Numbered from the stretch's first letter, positions 9,673 to 17,160 are shown. The stretch is 64,000 nucleotides of DNA from Bacteroidales bacterium UBA5197 (GCA_002412885.1 DHVX01000049.1:1-64000), one strand, 5' to 3'. Translations and numbers: made by a program. Notes: generated from the letters alone by a model not told the origin.

Positions 9673-10278
9673 CTATTGTCTGTCAGTAACATTTTCGGCA
9701 ATGCGCACAATTTCTGCGGATATTTCTTCCGGAGAAAGGATAAAATCAACGTATCCGCTTGCTATTGCAGTTTCGGGCATATCAGGCTGTTTGGCAGTTT
9801 CGGGTTTTTGGGCAATGGTAATGCCTCCTGCCTTTTTAATGCCTTTGAGTGCGTCTGCACCATCACCATCATATCCTGAAACAATAACTGCAATGAGTTT
9901 GCCATCCCAGTTTCTTGTAAGGGAACGCATAAAAACAGTGATTACATCGGGCCATCCCCAGGGTTTTGAGATTGGCTTCAGTCGAAACTCTCCGTTAAGT
10001 ATGTGTAAATCGCGCTTTTCGGGAATTATGAAAACCTGATTCGGTTTGATATCAAGTTTTTCCGTGATAAGGGTGACTGGCATCTGAGTATGCAGGGGAA
10101 GGATCTCATGCAGCAAAGTGGCTACCTCCCTCAGGTGATTAACAAAAACGATTGCAACTCCCATATCAGGAGGCAGGTTCTTTAGTAAACGGATATAGGC
10201 ATCAAGGCCTCCGGCTGATCCGCCTACACAAACAACCGGAAAATCTTTTTCATGATTCAAAATTGCCATAGCGATCAT
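9673..10278 (-). CDS. Stand-alone CheB methylesterase-domain protein
   Basis: This 201-residue protein consists only of the CheB C-terminal methylesterase/deamidase domain; the usual N-terminal receiver is absent. The catalytic triad is visible: Ser in GGSAGG (about residue 20), His in VNHL (about 48) and Asp in SGYDGDG (about 136). In chemotaxis, CheB removes methyl groups from receptor glutamates, but no methyl-accepting protein is encoded in this window, so its substrate is unclear. It may act on the CheB-CheR-PAS system at 17153-20065 or on a non-chemotaxis target. ATG starts at 10278 and 10269 are both possible. The regulon promoter directly upstream (-7 element at 10300-10307) would leave a leader of only 15-25 bases. 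Confidence 0.88.
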   Translation of the reverse strand: MIAMAILNHEKDFPVVCVGGSAGGLDAYIRLLKNLPPDMGVAIVFVNHLREVATLLHEILPLHTQMPVTLITEKLDIKPNQVFIIPEKRDLHILNGEFRLKPISKPWGWPDVITVFMRSLTRNWDGKLIAVIVSGYDGDGADALKGIKKAGGITIAQKPETAKQPDMPETAIASGYVDFILSPEEISAEIVRIAENVTDRQ

Positions 10279-10299
10279 TGCTTTTGATGATTACTAAAG

Positions 10300-10364
10300 C
10301 AAAGTTAAGTGCTTATGACCGGCTATGTATTACATAACTATTTATAGAAATATCAAAATTCCTA
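10300..10364 (-). promoter_or_regulatory. Regulon promoter for the stand-alone CheB gene
   Basis: Distal box TAGGAAT (10364-10358, one change from the consensus), 23 bases, proximal TGTAATA (10334-10328), 20 bases, and a perfect -7 element TAACTTTG (10307-10300). Confidence 0.78.
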
Positions 10365-10430
10365 CATTTCAGAACCAGAGTTCTTCTGCTTTTCACATTA
10401 CTATCTGGCAGATACGTTTAAGATCCGGCA

Positions 10431-10550
10431 CTAGCTGCATTGTCCGAGTATTAACCATATAATTACAAAAACCACAATGGTTCCCAGACAGCCACCGCCC
10501 AATTTATAGGCCCCGTACCCTGAAATTAATCCTCTGAATAAATTGTTCAT
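10431..10550 (-). CDS. 39-residue membrane protein with a glycine-rich GGGC motif
   Basis: The ORF reads MNNLFRGLISGYGAYKLGGG followed by CLGTIVVFVIIWLILGQCS and a TAG stop. The N-terminal part is amphipathic and glycine-rich, then comes one transmembrane helix of about 17 residues ending in a short cytoplasmic or periplasmic tail. Similar short proteins with a G-x-K-L-G-G-G-C core occur as hypothetical proteins in Bacteroidota; I know no function. Support for it being real comes from its pattern of hydrophobicity and from a regulon promoter upstream (10721-10785) with no other gene between. The leader would be about 170 bases and contains a 30-codon ORF (10611-10703) that I do not call. Confidence 0.7.
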   Translation of the reverse strand: MNNLFRGLISGYGAYKLGGGCLGTIVVFVIIWLILGQCS

Positions 10551-10981
10551 TTGAGTTCTTATTTTTAGTTAGAAAGTTAATGCATTTCTTATTTTAAATG
10601 GCACGTTTTTTTATACAATGGCTTTTGAAAAATCATTGCCCGGGTGCCGGTAAGTAATTTTTTCTTGTTGTGGCTTGGGAGTCAAAAGGCACAAAAGGCA
10701 CATTGATAATTTTCAGAGCACTAAATTAGAACGTTATAATTGGATAGTCTTTACAAAATAGTGATGGAAATTATCATAATTCACACATCTGTTGTTTTGG
10801 ATAGACCATCAGTCCGGATGGCTCAACAGAAGCACGTGAAATCTAAAACAAGACTGATGAAGCAAAAGAACACTAAACGGTGACAGACGATAATTTTTTA
10901 ATGAAAATTTTAAAGCGAAACATTGAGATATTGCATCATTAATTAATGTTTTTATCCGGCTTTTTGACCTTTATAGATTGA
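10551..10981. other. Intergenic region holding a regulon promoter
   Basis: This gap contains the promoter at 10721-10785 and the leader of the 39-residue protein gene. The part from 10786 to 10981, behind the transpeptidase gene, shows no ORF or clear terminator. Confidence 0.5.
10721..10785 (-). promoter_or_regulatory. Regulon promoter for the 39-residue membrane protein
   Basis: Distal TGTGAAT (10785-10779), 23 bases, proximal TGTAAAG (10755-10749), 20 bases, -7-like TAATTTAG (10728-10721). Confidence 0.75.
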
Positions 10982-11662
10982 TTAACTGAGTAAAGCGGAT
11001 TTGAGCAGGTAATGCGGGTCGGGATAATAAATAAACAGGCAGGAGCCATTTTCAATGGTTTCAAAAACAGGCTCAATCAAATCAGGTGGGAGCGAAGGAC
11101 AACCATAACTTCTGCCCAGTCGCCCATGTTTTTTAATAAATTCTTCGGTTGCATATTCAGCTCCATGCATAATGATCTGGCGGTTTACGGCATTGTCGTT
11201 AAAGCCTTTTTCAACTCCCTGAATAATAAGCGACAACCCAACCGTATTCCCCATGATCTGATTTTTGGTCACATAAAAGCCCAGACTACTTTTCAGGGTT
11301 CCCAATGTATTGGAAAAATGTCTGGCAAACTCTTCGCCGGTGTTCCGGCCATGAGCCACCAAAGTGTTGAACAATAGTTTGTGGTTGAGCATGTCAATAA
11401 TGTACATCCGCTTATTTTTGCTCGATTGCGAGAAATCGACAATGGTCAGAATGTCTGGATTTTCAAGCTGGCCGGCTGATTCAAGTTTTTGATGTCCGGT
11501 TAAAGCAAGTTGAAACACTTCAATTGACAATCCCAATTCTGACAGCTTTAAATCAGCGTAAATATCACTTTTAGCTTCAGTAAAAGGATACAGTATTTCT
11601 GATCCTGCTTTATTAATAATGGGAAACAGAAAAAATATGAGATAGAAAAGATGTTTTTTCAT
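10982..11662 (-). CDS. Murein L,D-transpeptidase catalytic-domain protein (YkuD_2 type)
   Basis: This is a 226-residue exported protein. The ATG at 11660-11662 gives MKKHLFYLIFFLFPIINKAG, a signal peptide; the longer frame to 11683 would begin with TTG. The mature protein has the YkuD_2 pattern: HGRNTGEEFARHFSN, the segment ending IIMHGAEYA, and the active-site cysteine in GRSYGCPSLP near residue 186. This family is related to L,D-transpeptidases that form 3-3 peptidoglycan cross-links or attach proteins, but many members are uncharacterised. It precedes, on the opposite strand, an NlpC/P60 gene, and a second L,D-transpeptidase lies at 13102-14652, making this a small cell-wall remodelling cluster. 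No clear regulon promoter was found, although 11715-11760 has loose similarity. Confidence 0.87.
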   Translation of the reverse strand: MKKHLFYLIFFLFPIINKAGSEILYPFTEAKSDIYADLKLSELGLSIEVFQLALTGHQKLESAGQLENPDILTIVDFSQSSKNKRMYIIDMLNHKLLFNTLVAHGRNTGEEFARHFSNTLGTLKSSLGFYVTKNQIMGNTVGLSLIIQGVEKGFNDNAVNRQIIMHGAEYATEEFIKKHGRLGRSYGCPSLPPDLIEPVFETIENGSCLFIYYPDPHYLLKSALLS

Positions 11663-11786
11663 TTTCTGAGATTGATGATCCAATAAGTATATCCATAGTT
11701 TAGCAAATAGTAATTGTTAAAAATTGCTCCTTATACAGATTCCGGGAATGACAAAAGTCTGCATCGTCCATGCAGAGGAGGATTGA

Positions 11787-11837
11787 GCAAATGAAGTTTT
11801 TTTGCGTTGGCTATTGATTTCTGAAGCTGAATGTCGC
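11787..11837. repeat. 51-bp repeat A, copy 1
   Basis: Identical to 12165-12215. Begins GCAAATGAAG and ends AATGTCGC. It abuts the hairpin repeats and is likely part of the same dispersed element. Confidence 0.8.
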
Positions 11838-11861
11838 ATCATCTGGCAGCGAATGGCAGCT

Positions 11862-11921
11862 GAGCGGCATTTAGCTTCGCTGAGCTCGTCCGCTAAGGCG
11901 GCCTCGGTTGCAATGCCGCTC
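11862..11921. repeat. REP-like hairpin with a long loop
   Basis: Ten-bp perfect arms GAGCGGCATT (11862-11871) and AATGCCGCTC (11912-11921) enclose 40 bases. The arm core GCGGCATT/AATGCCGC is shared with the two short hairpins at 12021 and 12136. Confidence 0.7.
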
Positions 11922-11994
11922 TGAACACAGGATAATTTGGAATTATCAAAATAAATGCATAAAATAATATCTATTGCCGTTTGATTGCGGAAAA

Positions 11995-12050
11995 TTGAAT
12001 TACAAATTCAATGATATTCCAAGCGGCATTGCAAATGCCGCTTAGCCGGG
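11995..12050. repeat. 56-bp repeat B with hairpin, copy 1
   Basis: Matches 12110-12165 at all but one base. Contains a perfect 10-bp stem, AAGCGGCATT (12021-12030) and AATGCCGCTT (12034-12043), with loop GCA, followed by AGCCGGG. It resembles REP elements mobilised by RAYT-type transposases; no transposase is present in the window. Confidence 0.75.
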
Positions 12051-12109
12051 GGAATTATCTAAAAAGCTGCTTAAACGACCTCTTCATTATGTCGTTTTGT
12101 TAAGGATTA

Positions 12110-12165
12110 TTGAATTGCAAATTCAATGATATTCCAAGCGGCATTGCAAATGCCGCTTAGCCGGG
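12110..12165. repeat. 56-bp repeat B with hairpin, copy 2
   Basis: One mismatch to 11995-12050. Stem arms at 12136-12145 and 12149-12158. It runs straight into repeat A copy 2. Confidence 0.75.
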
Positions 12166-12215
12166 CAAATGAAGTTTTTTTGCGTTGGCTATTGATTTCT
12201 GAAGCTGAATGTCGC
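12165..12215. repeat. 51-bp repeat A, copy 2
   Basis: Identical to 11787-11837 and followed, as are the B copies, by CTTAGCCGGG, giving that decamer three times in about 180 bases. Confidence 0.8.
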
Positions 12216-12273
12216 TTAGCCGGGCCGCTTTGCAGGAATTTAAACAGAAACTGCGTGTTTCAGAATTATTGGT

Positions 12274-12281
12274 TACTTTTG
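12274..12281 (+). promoter_or_regulatory. Candidate -7 element for the NlpC/P60 gene
   Basis: TACTTTTG matches TAnnTTTG exactly. No clear TTG is found 19-23 bases upstream, so this is only a candidate; the leader would be about 125 bases. Confidence 0.4.
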
Positions 12282-12411
12282 CGTTGATTATTACGGATTT
12301 ACATCTGTATTCGTACCCAAACCGAAATAAAATCAATTCCTGAAAAGCCGGATTAATCTGCATAATGAAAATGCGGAGAGGTTTTTGGAGGGCTTTGAAT
12401 AAATTTTCTAA

Positions 12412-12945
12412 ATGCTTAAAATGCTTATCAAAATTTCATCTATTGCCTTTTTACTTCTGTTTAGCAATTGCTTTCAAGCGCAAAACAAAATGCCGGAAGC
12501 AGAAACAGTGCAACATGAATCTGATCGGACTTCCATTCGCAGACTGGATGTAATTTCATTTGCAAAAGACTATCTGGGCACTACTTATAAGTATGCCGGA
12601 ATCAGTCCTGTAAAAGGTTTTGACTGTTCAGGCTTTGTTTATTTTGTGTACAAGAATTTCAATATTGATCTGCCAAGGGGTTCAAAAGAATATAAGCTTT
12701 TGGGAACTGCATTAAAGCCTGAAGAATTTAAGGTGGGTGATATTCTGGTTTTTTATGGGTACAAAGACCTGACGCAGATCGGACATGTGGGCATCATCTG
12801 CGAAGCCAATGGCATGAAGTCAAAATTTATACATTCATCTTCGGGCAAGGCTTATGGGGTAACCATCAGCAATCTGGATTCAGATCATTACGCACGACGG
12901 TTTTACAAATGCATTGATGTAATTCAGGAGGGAAGTCAGAACTGA
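12412..12945 (+). CDS. NlpC/P60 family cell-wall endopeptidase
   Basis: This is a 177-residue exported protein. The N-terminus MLKMLIKISSIAFLLLFSNC is a signal peptide, possibly of lipoprotein type (LFSNC). The NlpC/P60 domain occupies residues about 45-170 with catalytic Cys in GFDCSGFVYF (about residue 71), His in QIGHVGII (about 124) and a third polar residue in the following FIHSSSG segment. Enzymes of this family cleave the D-gamma-glutamyl-mDAP bond in peptidoglycan stem peptides. No SH3 binding domain is present, so it is the minimal single-domain form. It sits between two L,D-transpeptidase genes and converges with the second, separated by the MITE-like element at 12971-13094. Confidence 0.9.
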   Translation: MLKMLIKISSIAFLLLFSNCFQAQNKMPEAETVQHESDRTSIRRLDVISFAKDYLGTTYKYAGISPVKGFDCSGFVYFVYKNFNIDLPRGSKEYKLLGTALKPEEFKVGDILVFYGYKDLTQIGHVGIICEANGMKSKFIHSSSGKAYGVTISNLDSDHYARRFYKCIDVIQEGSQN

Positions 12946-12962
12946 TTTTCTTTTGAATAGTA

Positions 12963-13102
12963 TTAGTGATTCAATGTTGTTTAGTTAAGACCTCGGACGG
13001 AATATAAAATGAATAAGTATCCTTCGACTCCGCTCAGGATGACTGTCAGTCTGAGCGGAGTCGAAGACAATTTTTCTTAACTAAACGACATTGATTAGTG
13101 AT
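12963..13102. mobile_element. MITE-like element (12971-13094) with 8-bp target duplication
   Basis: The element is 124 bp long. Its ends are 20-bp inverted repeats (12971-12990 and 13075-13094) matching at 19 of 20 positions. It is flanked by the direct repeat TTAGTGAT at 12963-12970 and 13095-13102, consistent with an 8-bp target-site duplication. Inside is a second perfect 16-bp inverted repeat, CTTCGACTCCGCTCAG (13022-13037) and its complement (13051-13066), with a 13-base loop. There is no coding capacity, so it would depend on a transposase elsewhere. The right duplication touches the TAA stop (13102-13104) of the L,D-transpeptidase gene, so it now supplies the 3' end of that transcript and may fold as a terminator. 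Confidence 0.75.
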
Positions 13103-14652
13103 TATTCTTTATAAAACATCAACGCAGCTAACCTCTCATCTCTTTCATAAACATCTTTATAGAAGCTGATTACACCCTGCTCGTCAGCCCAGGCTGTAAA
13201 ATAGCCGATATGAACCGGTATTTTATTTTTAAGTGAAGCAATGTTTTCTTTGCCTGAATGCATGGCCTCATCTATTTTTTCAACAGTCCAGCTATTATCT
13301 TCTTTAAGAATTGTAATTGCCAATTCTCTGGCTTTGTCAACCCTTACACATCCATGGCTGAATGCACGGCTCTCTTCTTTGAACAGTCCTTTGGAAGGAG
13401 TGTCGTGGAAATAAATGTCATTTGAATTGGGAAACATAAACTTTACCAATCCCAGAGAGTTTTTGTTTCCGGGCAACTGCCTTACCTGACCATTGTTCCA
13501 TTCCATGTTGTGCGATTTCAGATAGTTTTTATTCTTAGCTATCCCTGGTTTAACCTCATCTTCAATAATGCTTTCGGGTAAATTCCAATACGGGCTAAAA
13601 ACAATATAGCTCATCTTTCCTCCGAAAATTACGGTTTTTGACATCGTTTTACCCACAACCACAGATGTATGAAATTCAACCTTCTCATCACGGATGAACG
13701 AGAGTTCGTATGAAGGAATGTTTACAAAAATATATTCACGGGAGTTAAAGATGTCAGGGGATAGCCAGCGGCAACGCTCCATATTAATAACAATTGCTTT
13801 AATTCGCTCGCCAATTGACAGATTCATGCTCCGGATATGCTCTGATGAAATCATGGAGTCTGATTGATAGCCATTGCGCACCTGATATTTGTTGACGGCC
13901 TCAAGCAAATCGGAATCAAATCTGTTACTCTTGTTGTTCTGTTTGATGTCGGCAGTAATAAACAAACGGTCTCTTATTTGCCGGATTACTCTGCCCGTAT
14001 CGTTAGGCTTATACTTTTCATCAGGATGTAATTCAATGGTTTTCCAGCCTCCTTGTTTCTCAATTTCACGATATTGTTTCAGGACATCGCGCAACTTGTA
14101 ATACTGACTGAATAGTATCTGATTATCAGCATCCTTGTCTGAAATAAGCGTATCAAGAATTTTGGCATAAGAAACCTTTTTTCGCGGAAGTAACCATTCC
14201 ATTGCATTGGTTGTTTTCGGATCAATGCCTTTGTAAACTTTATCTACATAGTACAGATATAAACTGGTCAACATCAATTCGGTATCTGTATCGTTCAGTG
14301 TGTTTTTTGCAGCATTACTAAAAATGCCGTCAACTTTTTGCTGATACGGGAAACCTCCGGAAATACCTTCCTCCGCTACATCATTGACTTTGCTGTAAAG
14401 CGAATTTCCGTATTCCACTATGCCATCTTTATCGAACCATATATAGGTATAGTTGCAGTTGCGGTACATGGTAACCAGATCTTCTTCATATTGCTGCAGC
14501 ACTGGGTGTGCCTCAAAAAAGGGAGCAATCAGCGTACTGTCAAAACGAGCACTGCTTTCAGTAACCGGGCTTTTTGCTTTTTGCTTGCATGATATGCTGA
14601 AAAAAGAAAGAGACAGGACTGTGACCACGAAAAGGAACGAAAACTTTTTCAT
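13102..14652 (-). CDS. YcbB-type L,D-transpeptidase lipoprotein
   Basis: This is a 516-residue protein. The signal MKKFSFLFVVTVLSLSFFSI ends in the lipobox SISC, predicting a lipoprotein. The middle third is the helical scaffold and peptidoglycan-binding-like part found in YcbB/LdtD proteins. The YkuD catalytic domain follows, with the motif SHGCVRV (nucleophile Cys about residue 435) and upstream IYFHDTPSKGLF. Such enzymes make 3-3 cross-links between meso-DAP residues and are tied to envelope stress survival. A regulon promoter lies upstream (14719-14783), consistent with stress induction. Its stop codon lies at the right junction of the MITE-like element. Confidence 0.92.
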   Translation of the reverse strand: MKKFSFLFVVTVLSLSFFSISCKQKAKSPVTESSARFDSTLIAPFFEAHPVLQQYEEDLVTMYRNCNYTYIWFDKDGIVEYGNSLYSKVNDVAEEGISGGFPYQQKVDGIFSNAAKNTLNDTDTELMLTSLYLYYVDKVYKGIDPKTTNAMEWLLPRKKVSYAKILDTLISDKDADNQILFSQYYKLRDVLKQYREIEKQGGWKTIELHPDEKYKPNDTGRVIRQIRDRLFITADIKQNNKSNRFDSDLLEAVNKYQVRNGYQSDSMISSEHIRSMNLSIGERIKAIVINMERCRWLSPDIFNSREYIFVNIPSYELSFIRDEKVEFHTSVVVGKTMSKTVIFGGKMSYIVFSPYWNLPESIIEDEVKPGIAKNKNYLKSHNMEWNNGQVRQLPGNKNSLGLVKFMFPNSNDIYFHDTPSKGLFKEESRAFSHGCVRVDKARELAITILKEDNSWTVEKIDEAMHSGKENIASLKNKIPVHIGYFTAWADEQGVISFYKDVYERDERLAALMFYKE

Positions 14653-14718
14653 TATGTAGATGAGATTAACCGCATGAGTGTTTTTATAAGCCTCCCGAAA
14701 GCAGGCTATTTGAAGATA

Positions 14719-14783
14719 CGAAATAAGACAATCGGGAGTAAATAAGTATTACAGAATTATTATAAATGATTGTATTATTCACA
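14719..14783 (-). promoter_or_regulatory. Regulon promoter for the YcbB-type transpeptidase
   Basis: Distal TGTGAAT (14783-14777), 23 bases, proximal TGTAATA (14753-14747), 20 bases, weak -7 TTATTTCG (14726-14719). Confidence 0.72.
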
Positions 14784-14850
14784 GATTTCAGGGATTTTAG
14801 TCTGCAGGTTCAGATGGTGATGATATGCGATTTGCAGTTATCCTGAAATA

Positions 14851-14882
14851 AAAAAACGAAAGGGGATTCCTTTCGTTTTTTT
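14851..14882 (-). terminator. Terminator downstream of the M48 peptidase gene
   Basis: A 13-bp perfect stem (14851-14863 with 14869-14881; core AACGAAAGG) has a 5-base loop and A/T tracts on both sides, so it can work in both directions. Confidence 0.8.
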
Positions 14883-14941
14883 CGAATACCTGAAATCTGC
14901 AAGTCACATACTTGCGGATATAAGGAAGGCATTTAAACACA

Positions 14942-15742
14942 TTAATTGGCAGAATAATATTTAAGGGCTTCAGGCATAAACTGGTTGAGTTTTTTTATTC
15001 TGGTTTGATCGGAGGGGTGAGTACTTAAAAATTCGGGCGGGCTTGCACCTCCTGCTGCCGACATTCTCTGCCAGAAAGGAATGGCTTCGCGTGGGTCGTA
15101 GCCTGCCATTGCAGCAAAAATCAACCCGTATTTGTCAGCTTCGGTTTCCTGCTGACGCGACCACGGCAACATTGCACCCACCTGACTTCCTATGCCATAT
15201 GACATAAGAAAAAGTTCCTGAGTTTGCTGAGGTTGTTGCGCCAATGCAACCTGCAATGCCACGCCTCCCATTTGTTGAACCATAGCCCGGCTCATTCTCT
15301 CGTTTCCGTGTTTGGCAATGGCATGTGCAATTTCATGCCCCATAACAATGGCTAAACCAGCTTCGTTTTGTGTAATGGGTAAGATTCCGCTGTAAACCAT
15401 AACCTTGCCTCCTGGCATAGCCCAGGCATTGGCTTCTTTGCTGTCAACAGTGTTAAATTCCCAACTGTACCCTTCAAGTATGGAGGTTTGTCCTTTGCTG
15501 TCGTAATATGTTTTAATGGCACTTGAAATCTTTGCTCCAACACGGGCAACCATTGCGGCATCTTTACTGCTGGAAGGATTCAGTATCTTGTTTTCCGATA
15601 AAAATGCGCTGTATTGATCTCTTGCCATCAGTTGTAACTCAGCTTCCGGCACAAGGCTCAATTGTTTGCGACCAGTAACAAGATTTAGCGCACAACCAGC
15701 CATTAATGCTGTGATAAGCAGTAAAACTAAAATCTTTTTCAT
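14942..15742 (-). CDS. M48 family metallopeptidase lipoprotein (LoiP/YggG-like)
   Basis: This 266-residue protein has the signal MKKILVLLLITALMAGCALN with lipobox LMAGC. The zinc site HEIAH appears in MGHEIAHAIAKHGNERMS, and the third ligand glutamate in ETEADKYGL. LoiP/YggG-type peptidases are outer-membrane associated proteases in envelope quality control. An upstream regulon promoter (15853-15917) puts it in the stress regulon; that promoter overlaps the last codon of the AraC-type gene, so it allows expression independent of the CheBR-PAS-AraC operon. Confidence 0.92.
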   Translation of the reverse strand: MKKILVLLLITALMAGCALNLVTGRKQLSLVPEAELQLMARDQYSAFLSENKILNPSSSKDAAMVARVGAKISSAIKTYYDSKGQTSILEGYSWEFNTVDSKEANAWAMPGGKVMVYSGILPITQNEAGLAIVMGHEIAHAIAKHGNERMSRAMVQQMGGVALQVALAQQPQQTQELFLMSYGIGSQVGAMLPWSRQQETEADKYGLIFAAMAGYDPREAIPFWQRMSAAGGASPPEFLSTHPSDQTRIKKLNQFMPEALKYYSAN

Positions 15743-15852
15743 GTGATTGCGAGGTTATTGTTAATAAAATCCGGGGTTTTAAATCTTTCCGGAATTGGTT
15801 GAAAACTGCACTGATTAAAGCACCAAAAAATACCGAAATGCAAATGCGTCGG

Positions 15853-15917
15853 TAAAGGTAGAATTGGATACTTAATTGATTGTTACAAAACTAATAAAAA
15901 GAGTTTCAAAATTCACA
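15853..15917 (-). promoter_or_regulatory. Regulon promoter for the M48 peptidase
   Basis: Distal TGTGAAT (15917-15911) overlaps the stop codon of the AraC-type gene; 23 bases; proximal TGTAACA (15887-15881); 20 bases; -7 TACCTTTA (15860-15853). Confidence 0.8.
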
Positions 15918-16473
15918 CATTCTCAATAGGCTTGCGTCTGTTGTTGCGGAGGCGTTTGTAGTATGAAGGTGTTAATCCTGTAATTTTCTTAAACTGACTC
16001 GAAAGATGAGAAAGGCTGCTGTAATGCATCTTGTAAGCGATTTCGGTAAGGTTTAATTCATCATAAATCAGTAATTCTTTTACCCGTTCTATTTTGAGGT
16101 TTATAATGTATTGCTCAATAGAGGTGTTCTGAGTTTCAGAAAAAAGGTTGGCCATGTATGTATAATCGTAATTCAGTTTCTCGCTAAGGTAATCCGAGAA
16201 GTTGGTTTTGGGTGGTTTTTCAGCATAATAAACCAAATCAATAATTATGTTTTTTATTTTTTCAAGTAAAATGCTTTTCTTGTCACTTATCAGCAAAAGC
16301 CCTGTTTTCCTGAGATTTGAATTCAGATTTTCCTGTTGCTCGGCCGAAAGGGTCTCCATAATCTCCACCTCACCTATATCTACCATTACATAGTGTAACC
16401 CGAGCTTCAGAAGTTCTGATTTCACAATCATCTTGCAACGATCACTCACCATATTTTTGATGTAAAGTTTCAT
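15913..16473 (-). CDS. Short AraC-type regulator with ferredoxin-like N-terminal domain, paralogue 1
   Basis: The protein has 186 residues. The C-terminal third (about 105-180) is an AraC-type double helix-turn-helix, with LTEIAYKMHYSSLSHLSSQF as the second HTH and GLTPSYYKRLR at the end. The N-terminal 65 residues start MKLYIKNMVSDRCKMIVKSE and have beta-alpha-beta-beta-alpha-beta patterning like heavy-metal-associated (HMA) domains, but the CxxC metal site is reduced to SxxC. Three paralogues lie at 28131, 46039 and 51500. It is the last gene of a likely operon with the CheB-CheR-PAS gene and the PAS gene upstream (60-base gap). I infer that this family binds the 21-bp direct repeats in the regulon promoters. 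Confidence 0.88.
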   Translation of the reverse strand: MKLYIKNMVSDRCKMIVKSELLKLGLHYVMVDIGEVEIMETLSAEQQENLNSNLRKTGLLLISDKKSILLEKIKNIIIDLVYYAEKPPKTNFSDYLSEKLNYDYTYMANLFSETQNTSIEQYIINLKIERVKELLIYDELNLTEIAYKMHYSSLSHLSSQFKKITGLTPSYYKRLRNNRRKPIENV

Positions 16474-16533
16474 ACTGTTTCATTAAATGCAACAATTTGT
16501 TTACTGATGGCTATGCTAAAATTGCAGTGTGAT

Positions 16534-17160
16534 TTACATACTATTGTACAATGAAATATCAACCACCGACAAAAGGCATTTCTGATCATCGTCAGTAACA
16601 ATACCTTCCATATATACATAACCAAGTGGGTTATTGTCGTAGCCCAGTTTTACATTACATGATTCCTTAACAAGTGAAGAATACAGGGTGGAGAAAAACC
16701 TGTTAAATTCAACTTTTGATTCATCGGATACATAAAGCTTAAAGTTGCTGTTTATAAGGCTGAAGCGTTTATCCTTCAGCATATCTGCACCGGTAAAGTT
16801 CAAATCGTTGATACTGCCATCAGCAGACAGTACAAAATATCCAATGGGGGCCAGGTCGTATAACATGGTGTATTTTTTCAATGCAGTTTCGGCGGTATTG
16901 TATGCCTGGCGCAACTCCTCGTTCTGCATTTCAAGTTCAATCTGATGAACCTGCAGCTCATGAACGAGCTTTTTTGCATCGGATTCATTGAACTCGTTGA
17001 CTTTGTATTGTTTGCTTCTGAGCTTTTCTTCTGCTTTTCTACGAAGCATTTCAGCATTGTTGAAATCCAGTTCTTCGTCGTTCATGGCTTGGTTGTTAAG
17101 GTTGTTCTTTTTAGTGTTCATTGTAGAAATTGTGTTTACCCGATTTTGACTTTTATTCAT
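16534..17160 (-). CDS. PAS-domain protein with coiled coil and no output domain
   Basis: The ATG at 17158-17160 overlaps the CheBR-PAS stop region (17153) by 8 bases; the frame extends three codons further to a TTG. The protein has about 208 residues: a low-complexity Asn-rich start, a charged coiled-coil stretch (about 35-95, with KLVHELQVHQIELEMQNEEL, a segment that often precedes PAS domains), and a PAS domain (about 95-205, with LAPIGYFVLSADGSI). No kinase, cyclase or methyltransferase domain is present. It continues the coiled-coil/PAS theme of the upstream protein and may be its partner. Between it and the AraC gene there is no terminator. Confidence 0.82.
   Translation of the reverse strand: MNKSQNRVNTISTMNTKKNNLNNQAMNDEELDFNNAEMLRRKAEEKLRSKQYKVNEFNESDAKKLVHELQVHQIELEMQNEELRQAYNTAETALKKYTMLYDLAPIGYFVLSADGSINDLNFTGADMLKDKRFSLINSNFKLYVSDESKVEFNRFFSTLYSSLVKESCNVKLGYDNNPLGYVYMEGIVTDDDQKCLLSVVDISLYNSM

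Larger units (their letters stand above)
11663..12411. other. Repeat-rich intergenic region
   Basis: This 749-base stretch has no gene I can support. It holds the REP-like hairpin cluster described separately and, near its right end, the -7 element of the NlpC/P60 gene at 12274-12281. A minus-strand frame at 12157-12363 is partly made of the repeats and is not called. Confidence 0.6.

Noticed and set aside
10611..10703. 30-codon ORF in the leader of the 39-residue protein gene
   Set aside because: Starts with ATG just inside the predicted transcript but is too short and not protein-like enough to support; could be an upstream ORF.
11715..11760. Possible regulon promoter for the YkuD_2 transpeptidase gene
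   Set aside because: CCGGAAT and CTGTATAAGG are suggestive, but no proximal TGTAAC box lies at 23 bases and no -7 element fits at 20.
12157..12363. 68-codon minus-strand frame
   Set aside because: About a quarter is repeat A sequence and it overlaps the candidate promoter of the NlpC/P60 gene; no protein-like features.
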